This document shows positions 7,020 through 11,490 of a DNA stretch of 11,490 nt, piece by piece. A program made the position numbers and the translations under genes. How positions within the stretch are numbered: position 1 is the stretch's first letter; every line of letters starts with the position of its first letter. This stretch comes from Lachnospiraceae bacterium UBA1721. GTDB lineage: Bacteria > Bacillota > Clostridia > Lachnospirales > Lachnospiraceae. The stretch lies in assembly GCA_002317155.1 (NCBI GenBank), contig DCIR01000028.1, positions 1 to 11,490 on the forward strand. The letters run 5' to 3'. The notes under the pieces were generated by a model. It ran no database searches, was not told where the DNA came from, and saw nothing but the letters and a program-made list of their open reading frames with translations.

Positions 7020-7057
7020 AATAATAAAAGGCTTCCGAGGAGTCCCTCAGAAGCCTT
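7015..7057 (-). terminator. Rho-independent terminator of the chemotaxis receptor gene
   Basis: On the minus strand AAGGCTTC (7057-7050) pairs with GAAGCCTT (7035-7028), with an inner four-pair GAGG/CCTC stem and a four-base loop. TTATTATTTTA follows. It lies 57 bp after the stop of the minus-strand receptor gene. Confidence 0.92.
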
Positions 7058-7113
7058 CCAACACAGTATGATAAATAATTAATCTAGTTTTACATATATT
7101 CGTTAATGTTTGG

Positions 7114-8871
7114 CTAAACTATAAATCTACTCATATCGTCCTGAATATCTTCTGAAATATTCAGATTTTCATGAGCCTTCTCATTTAGGCGATTCATGTT
7201 TTCAACGATATCCGTAATTGCCTGAACGCTGTTATAAGCACCGCTTGCATTTTCACCCACAGCGGTATCTATTTCTTCTACGGATTTATCGATTCCGTCA
7301 ATCTGCCGTTTAATACTTGCACAGCTTTCTTTAAGTTCTGTAAGTACCTCACTCAAATTGCTCATATCAAGCTTATATTTTTCACTGGTACTGAGCAAGC
7401 TGTTATACCCCTTATCTGCGATATCAACAGTAAACTGCATAACCTCTCGCGAATTATCGGCAAGTGAATTTACAATATCTATCATCTCATTGCCAATGCG
7501 CTTAATTTCTTCCGCAAGCTGATTGGAAGTATTCGCGAGATTCTTAATTTCTTCGGCGACAACTGAAAAACCTCTTCCCGCATCACCTGCTCTTGCAGCC
7601 TCAATTGATGCGTTTAATGCCAGCAGATTAGTCTGACTTGCAATTCCTATAATATCATCGGTAAGCTTTGTAATAATCGCAATCTTTTCGCTTTCCCTGA
7701 TAATCTCATCAAGCTTCTCGCGTCGGCTTTCTGTTTCATCATGAGCATTCTTCTTGGAAGCGAGTGCGGAATTGTACATTTCCTCTGCGCCGCTCATAAT
7801 CTTCTTCGCTTCATCTACTCTTGAATCTGCAGTCTGCGCTATATCGGTTATTTCAAGACGAACAGACTCAATATTTCCGCTTATGGTAGAGAGTGATGAA
7901 CTGATTTCCTGTGCCGATGCACTCATCTCCTGCATCGTACCCGATACCTCTTTAACCTTGCGTGTTGCTTCTTCAACATTCTCATCCATTTCAGAGGATG
8001 CTATTCCGAGTCTGTCAGTATTGTCGGATGTATTTTTAACAATATCTCTGATGAATTTAATTACTTCATTAATGCTGTTTGCAATAACTTCCATCTCATC
8101 ACCGCTCTTGATATCAAGAGTTTTGGTCAAATCACCCGAACCGTCTGACAGATCCAAAATCTTGTTATTAAGTGCGGTAAATCCTTTTCTGAGAATGTAT
8201 ATAATAATCGCACATCCCCAAAGTGAAATAGCCAGAATGACAAAGAACATAAATATCATCTGCACTCTTAATTTATTAATTTCAGCAAGGATATCTGTAT
8301 ATTCTATATCTACACCGACAATTCCGATTACCTTATTATCAGAATTGTATATAGGACAATAACCGCTTAAAAAAGTTCCCCACTCATCTGTTGTCGGTTC
8401 ATCGTCTGCCGCTTTTTCACCGTTGAATGCGGTCTGCATTCCCGGATACATCTCAAAAGGCTCTCCTATTGAATCGGCACTCTCATAAATATCTGATGTT
8501 GCAATAAAGAACGGCTCACCCTTTTCATTCAGACAAAATGCATATATATATGCTACTTCGCTTGCTTCCACCAAATTGATATAAGTTTCTGACAGTTCTA
8601 TTATATCCGCATTGTCTGCACTTATGTCCTCTATGCTTTCCAGTAAATCTCCGTCCGTTAAGTATGCTGCATTAGCCGCAACGGTCATCGATTTACTCTT
8701 AACTTCCTCTTCGATAATCTTCTTGGAACCGTTGTACATTCCGCTTCCGAGAATCGCACTTTCGACAACAACAATTACGAATACAAAAATAGTAATCTTA
8801 AAGGCTATCGGCATCCTTCTCGTCTTAAGTCTTCGGTTCGCTGTCTGTCCCTTCTCTTTTTCAATCCCCAT
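7114..8871 (-). CDS. Methyl-accepting chemotaxis protein (Cache-type sensor)
   Basis: A 585-residue transmembrane chemoreceptor. A basic N-terminus precedes membrane helix 1 (about 23-45). The extracytoplasmic sensor domain (46-203) has the Cache-like endings EWGTFLSGYCPIYN (163-176) and VIGIVGVDIEY (181-191). Membrane helix 2 is at 204-226, and a HAMP domain at 227-280 has the GSGDLT signature. The cytoplasmic signalling coiled coil carries the near-invariant hairpin tip, from IGIASQTNLLALNASIEAAR to GRGFSVVAEEIKNLA (408-446). It should feed CheA/CheW. The ligand is unknown. No C-terminal CheR-binding pentapeptide is visible (the end is DDMSRFIV). The ribosome-binding site AAGGGG lies seven bases before the ATG. 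The gene appears monocistronic and is flanked by the two decayed MNT-HepT copies. Confidence 0.95.
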   Translation of the reverse strand: MGIEKEKGQTANRRLKTRRMPIAFKITIFVFVIVVVESAILGSGMYNGSKKIIEEEVKSKSMTVAANAAYLTDGDLLESIEDISADNADIIELSETYINLVEASEVAYIYAFCLNEKGEPFFIATSDIYESADSIGEPFEMYPGMQTAFNGEKAADDEPTTDEWGTFLSGYCPIYNSDNKVIGIVGVDIEYTDILAEINKLRVQMIFMFFVILAISLWGCAIIIYILRKGFTALNNKILDLSDGSGDLTKTLDIKSGDEMEVIANSINEVIKFIRDIVKNTSDNTDRLGIASSEMDENVEEATRKVKEVSGTMQEMSASAQEISSSLSTISGNIESVRLEITDIAQTADSRVDEAKKIMSGAEEMYNSALASKKNAHDETESRREKLDEIIRESEKIAIITKLTDDIIGIASQTNLLALNASIEAARAGDAGRGFSVVAEEIKNLANTSNQLAEEIKRIGNEMIDIVNSLADNSREVMQFTVDIADKGYNSLLSTSEKYKLDMSNLSEVLTELKESCASIKRQIDGIDKSVEEIDTAVGENASGAYNSVQAITDIVENMNRLNEKAHENLNISEDIQDDMSRFIV

Positions 8872-8959
8872 ATAAATACCCCTTCATGACAACAAATACA
8901 TACCATATACTGTTACAGTTTCCTGCTCAGCGCTCATAAATTGCTCTTTCTCCACGTTA

Positions 8960-8989
8960 ATGATAAATTACAGTTTACATGTCTGACAA
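8960..8989 (-). promoter_or_regulatory. Candidate promoter of the chemotaxis receptor gene
   Basis: On the minus strand TTGTCA (8989-8984) and TATCAT (8965-8960) are 18 bp apart, giving a leader of roughly 80 nt. I see no good flagellar sigma-28 match nearby. The rest of 8872-9059 holds no gene or strong structure. Confidence 0.45.
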
Positions 8990-9059
8990 GCACCCTCCGG
9001 AACCCTTCCTCCCTAAACACGTCTGCTTATCCCTCCCATGCCATATATTCAAGCAGATA

Positions 9060-9167
9060 CTATATTTCACGATGACATATAGCTAATTCATCCCAACCTT
9101 CTTCACATACCGCCAGTCGGCTGTTCTTAGCTGTTACTACGATTGGTGTCCCGCACTTAGGACAGTC
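9060..9167 (-). pseudogene. Scrap of a small zinc-ribbon protein gene
   Basis: The minus frame gives CPKCGTPIVVTAKNSRLAVC and then EEGWDELAICHREI before a TAG stop; an in-frame TGA lies immediately upstream of the Cys-Pro-Lys-Cys motif. There are 35 codons, no start codon and no ribosome-binding site. The CxxC plus two further Cys suggest the C-terminal end of a zinc-ribbon protein. The parent family is not identified. It abuts the integrase scrap on the other strand. Confidence 0.4.
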
Positions 9168-9180
9168 TCAAGGTCTCGTG

Positions 9181-9445
9181 GTGTAGTTGTATATACACTA
9201 GCATCCAGATTATGCCTAATGTTGGGATGTCGAATTGGTGAACTTAGAGCACTGACTTGGGACGATTATTTTGAGTATGAAGGACACATGTACATTAAAA
9301 TCCAACATATGATGGCTAGTCGCCCTAGTGAAGAATGTAATCGCACAGATGAAGATGTTCCTTACTAAAAAAAGAGAAGCTCATCAGGACAAAGGACTCT
9401 GCCATTATCAAGTTATGTTGTAAATATAATAGAAGAACTTAGGAA
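9181..9445 (+). pseudogene. Tyrosine recombinase (phage-type integrase) fragment
   Basis: The plus-strand frame from 9183 reads VVYTLASRLCLMLGCRIGEL and RALTWDDYF, the box I region of tyrosine recombinases with the catalytic Arg in CRIGE. After about 40 residues an in-frame TAA at 9366-9368 interrupts it. The frame then continues KKRSSSGQRTLPLS and VVNIIEELRN, the strand normally followed by the C-terminal catalytic half. The start, the N-terminal core-binding domain, the H-x-x-R box and the catalytic Tyr are all absent. Similarity ends at 9445, exactly where the hepT copy B similarity begins on the opposite strand, which marks an old rearrangement junction. Confidence 0.82.
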
Positions 9446-9592
9446 CTGTATCATTCGAAACAACATTGAATCAAGCAGTATTTCATTTTGGCCTAAATCT
9501 TCTATGTTTACATCTTTCATATGCAAAACAATGAACTGTAAATCCTGTTTGATTTTATCAATGTAATAATGATCGTTTTTTATGTTATCTAT
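9446..9592 (-). pseudogene. hepT remnant, copy B (N-terminal half, no start codon)
   Basis: Directly after and overlapping the HTH-MNT gene, the minus frame reads IDNIKNDHYYIDKIKQDLQF and on to ILLDSMLFRMIQ, typical of the N-terminal half of HepT (DUF86). The codon at the expected start (9592-9590) is ATA; copy A has ATG at the same place. Similarity to copy A stops after MIQ at 9446, and the frame ends nine codons later in integrase-derived sequence. The C-terminal half with the catalytic R-x(4-6)-H motif is missing, so no functional toxin can be made. Confidence 0.82.
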
Positions 9593-10058
9593 ATATTCGT
9601 ATACCGTCCCTTAGTATTTCTTGTGTGAGTTCATAATTATTCTTTAATTGACCAATATCTAGAAGGTCAATCTTTTTGTGCATATTATTCCGAAGTTGTT
9701 CAGCCATTTCATAGAATTTGAGCCCTTTAACTTCTGAAGATATAAGCAAATCAATATCGCTTGATTCAAGAGCTTTACCTTTGGCATATGATCCAAATAA
9801 TATGCAGTATTCAACATTGTATGTATCAAATACTTTACTGCATACTTCTTTTATTTCTGCGACCGATAGTATTCCATGGTCTTCATCAATTGGATTATAT
9901 TTATTTAGCATATCAAGAATATATAAATATTTTATGCTATCAATCTTTGAGGCATCGTTTTCGTAGGTTTTGTATGATCTCAGTGATATTCCTGCTAAAT
10001 CGGCTGCTTGTTGTTGTGTGAGCTTTTTGTGCGTGCGTAAATCTTTAATTATGTTCAT
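9585..10058 (-). CDS. HTH-fused MNT-type nucleotidyltransferase (antitoxin-like, now without partner)
   Basis: A complete 157-residue protein. Residues 3-50 form an XRE/Cro-type helix-turn-helix (LTQQQAADLAGISLRSYKTY). Residues 65-157 form a minimal nucleotidyltransferase with the signature G89-S90-YAKGKALESS-D101-I-D103 and a third Asp at 131 (KKIDLLD). In MNT-HepT modules the MNT protein blocks HepT by adding AMP; fusion to an HTH lets it also repress its own promoter. All catalytic residues seen here are intact, although the adjoining hepT is broken. The start is supported by GGAGGG seven bases upstream. Three palindromic operators lie in the promoter region. It may persist as a regulator, or be a recently orphaned gene. 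Confidence 0.92.
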   Translation of the reverse strand: MNIIKDLRTHKKLTQQQAADLAGISLRSYKTYENDASKIDSIKYLYILDMLNKYNPIDEDHGILSVAEIKEVCSKVFDTYNVEYCILFGSYAKGKALESSDIDLLISSEVKGLKFYEMAEQLRNNMHKKIDLLDIGQLKNNYELTQEILRDGIRIYR

Positions 10059-10077
10059 GATTGCACCCTCCGCTACA

Positions 10078-10109
10078 CATATAGTGCACTAATTGCACTC
10101 GCAAGTCAA
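10078..10109 (-). promoter_or_regulatory. Candidate promoter of the HTH-MNT gene
   Basis: On the minus strand TTGACT (10109-10104) is a good -35. The best -10 is TATATG (10083-10078), with a long 20-bp spacer. Operator 1 occupies almost the entire spacer, so a bound repressor would block polymerase. Confidence 0.45.
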
Positions 10110-10163
10110 GAAGAAGTGCAAATATTGCACTTTGATGCGACACAAAAGTGCAATTAATACACA
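10083..10163. promoter_or_regulatory. Three phased AGTGCA-N5-TGCACT operators
   Basis: Site 1 (10083-10099) and site 2 (10115-10131) are perfect 6-5-6 palindromes of AGTGCA and TGCACT. Site 3 (10147-10163) has a perfect left arm and a degenerate right arm (TACACA). The start-to-start distance is 32 bp both times, about three helical turns, so all sites face the same side of the DNA. The likely binder is the HTH-MNT protein itself; the divergent XRE regulator is the alternative. Confidence 0.8.
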
Positions 10164-10340
10164 AAATACTCACTATGGTTGTTTTTTTACCAACAAATGA
10201 GATATGGTCTTTTCAATTCGTGTATGTAATTATTAGTACAGAAACTTCGAATGTTTATGAAATGATGATGTCGACTCAGTTATAAGATTATAAGGAAACG
10301 CGAAATGCTTCGTATTTCACAAGTAGATGAGGATAATAAA
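10164..10340 (+). other. Upstream region of the XRE regulator gene
   Basis: AT-rich spacer. A weak promoter guess is TTGTTT to TATGGT with an 18-bp gap (about 10179-10208). An imperfect palindrome around TTCGAA lies at 10242-10256. An in-frame upstream ATG at 10305 with AAGGA eight bases before it is an alternative start for the regulator. Confidence 0.3.
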
Positions 10341-11438
10341 ATGATAAAACTTAGTGAGAATATTAGAAAATACAGGCTTCAAAAAGAAATGACACAATCT
10401 CAATTCGCAAGTGTGTTCAATGTATCAGAGCAGGCTGTGAGTCGCTGGGAAAATGGCAACACATTTCCGGACATAACTTTACTTCCAGCGTTGGCAGATT
10501 ATTTTGGAATCACTATCGATGAACTAATGGGTATGGAAAATTACAAGGATGAAAAAGAAATTGATGAAATCATACGGAGTGTTAAGGAATGTGAGCGTAA
10601 GGGTCTGATTACTGAGAGCATTACGATTTTACAGAAGGCATCAAAAAAGTATCCTACGAATTATACGATCCTTCTGTACTTGGCTGAAATGCTCAACTTC
10701 GAAAATTGTTTAGATGACAAACAGAGGGAGAACAATCATCTGAAATCATTAGAAGTTGCTGATCGTATTATAAACGAATGTCATGACAGGATAACGTGTG
10801 ATTACGCAATTAATGCTAAACTCATTGCGCTTAGGGAACTAGGGAGAATAGAAGAGGCAGTAAAAATAGCAGAGGAACAACCTAATGTTTGGAATTCGAG
10901 TAATTTTAGACTTATGGAACTATATCATGGAGATGATTTGAAACAGCAATGTAAAAATAATGCAATGCAGTTCGCGATGCTACTGTATTACTCAATAAAG
11001 CAACAGGCAGATTTGGGATTTGAGAATGATAGTTATACGATAAGAGAACGTATAAATATATCTAAGAAGGCTTTGGAGGTGCTTGAGGTTGTGTATGAGG
11101 GTGATTATGGGCTTGAATCTCGTCTGGTTGCGGAGATGAACCGGATTATAGCTGCGATGGAAGTACTTGAAGGAAATACAGATGCAACACTTGATTATCT
11201 TGAAAAAGCAGCAAAATATGCAATAGAATTCGATACACTGCCGGAAAGAATAGAACATATATCAACACTACTGAAAGGATATGTAGTAGGGAGAGAATGG
11301 ATTTTCAAAAATCATACGAACAGCGAGTCTGAAATCCTTTATGAGAAATTAAAACAGGATAGATATGATTGTATTAGAGAGACGGAAGCGTTTAAGGCAA
11401 TCGTATTAAAACTTACAGAGTATGTCTGTAAAAAATGA
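10341..11438 (+). CDS. XRE-family regulator with helical-repeat C-terminal domain
   Basis: 365 residues from the ATG at 10341. Residues 4-60 form a clear XRE helix-turn-helix (LSENIRKYRLQKEMTQSQFA, then SEQAVSRWENGNTFPDITLL and FGITIDELMG). The remaining 300 residues are helical with TPR-like pairs, for example LITESITILQKASKKYPTNY, ALRELGRIEEAVKIAEEQPN and LEGNTDATLDYLEKAAKYA. This architecture is common in Clostridia, where the tail senses a peptide or partner protein; that role is inferred here. I chose 10341 because family members begin just before the LSENIRKYR segment and GAGG lies eight bases upstream. The ATG at 10305 would add 12 residues and also has a usable AAGGA. The gene is divergent from the HTH-MNT gene. 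Confidence 0.88.
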   Translation: MIKLSENIRKYRLQKEMTQSQFASVFNVSEQAVSRWENGNTFPDITLLPALADYFGITIDELMGMENYKDEKEIDEIIRSVKECERKGLITESITILQKASKKYPTNYTILLYLAEMLNFENCLDDKQRENNHLKSLEVADRIINECHDRITCDYAINAKLIALRELGRIEEAVKIAEEQPNVWNSSNFRLMELYHGDDLKQQCKNNAMQFAMLLYYSIKQQADLGFENDSYTIRERINISKKALEVLEVVYEGDYGLESRLVAEMNRIIAAMEVLEGNTDATLDYLEKAAKYAIEFDTLPERIEHISTLLKGYVVGREWIFKNHTNSESEILYEKLKQDRYDCIRETEAFKAIVLKLTEYVCKK

Positions 11439-11468
11439 TGTGTTATGCCCTTGAAAATGGGCATGACA
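11435..11468 (-). terminator. Hairpin between the XRE gene and tRNA-Gly
   Basis: TGTTATGCCC (11441-11450) pairs with GGGCATGACA (11459-11468): ten pairs with one G-U and an eight-base loop. Read on the minus strand it directly follows the tRNA gene and is followed by CATCATTTTTT, so it most likely ends the tRNA transcript. It may also slow transcription from the XRE gene. Confidence 0.6.
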
Positions 11469-11470
11469 AA

Positions 11471-11490
11471 AGCGGGTGATGGGAATCGAA
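11471..11490 (-). tRNA. tRNA-Gly, 3' end only (cut by window edge)
   Basis: The minus strand reads TTCGATTCCCATCACCCGCT: the T-loop TTCGATT, the T-stem 3' strand, then acceptor strand CACCCGC and discriminator T. The acceptor and the T73 discriminator fit tRNA-Gly, whose 5' strand is usually GCGGGTG. No CCA is encoded. The anticodon lies outside the window. Confidence 0.75.

Noticed and set aside
7754..8362. 202-codon plus-strand frame
   Set aside because: It is opposite the conserved chemoreceptor coiled coil, which clearly is the real gene; the Ser/Ile-rich composition is typical of an antisense shadow.
8881..9060. Possible riboswitch in the chemoreceptor leader
   Set aside because: I looked for the c-di-GMP-I core common before chemotaxis genes and saw no matching conserved segments.
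10242..10256. Imperfect palindrome around TTCGAA before the XRE gene
   Set aside because: A single copy with an extra base breaking the symmetry; not enough to call an operator.

Overview
The window looks like a low- to mid-GC Firmicute of the Lachnospiraceae type (Butyrivibrio or Roseburia-like). This rests on strong GGAGG ribosome-binding sites, a DUF4428-type zinc-ribbon protein, Glu/Asp-rich lipoproteins, the leucine-rich-repeat lipoprotein style and an XRE/TPR regulator. Genus-level assignment is inference.

Left part (1-3001): a signalling operon. A 5'-truncated membrane protein that resembles a histidine kinase but lacks the phospho-accepting His overlaps, by ATGA, a three-helix PAS-like sensor kinase with an intact His. 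A LuxR/NarL-type response regulator and a strong terminator follow.

Middle-left (3006-6517): three probable cell-envelope or stress genes: a DUF4428 zinc-ribbon protein, a small repeat-bearing lipoprotein and, on the minus strand, a 515-residue lipoprotein with leucine-rich repeats. The first two have an identical 20-bp element in their leaders. A 16/20 match lies in the same orientation upstream of the third. The DUF4428 leader can also fold into two mutually exclusive hairpins, one of which covers its ribosome-binding site.

Middle-right (6600-9600): a methyl-accepting chemotaxis protein on the minus strand lies between two decayed copies of an MNT-HepT nucleotidyltransferase/toxin module. 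Copy A (6700-7019) keeps only the C-terminal third of the MNT protein and an internally deleted, truncated HepT. Copy B (9446-10058) keeps a complete HTH-MNT gene, but its hepT has lost its start codon and is cut at 9445/9446 by a fragment of a tyrosine-recombinase gene on the other strand. A zinc-ribbon gene scrap lies next to the integrase scrap. The area reads as an accessory-gene graveyard.

Right part (10059-11490): the surviving HTH-MNT gene has three copies of an AGTGCA-N5-TGCACT operator spaced exactly 32 bp apart in its promoter region. Divergent from it is an XRE regulator with a long helical-repeat tail. A hairpin and then the 3' end of a tRNA-Gly gene on the minus strand reach the window edge.
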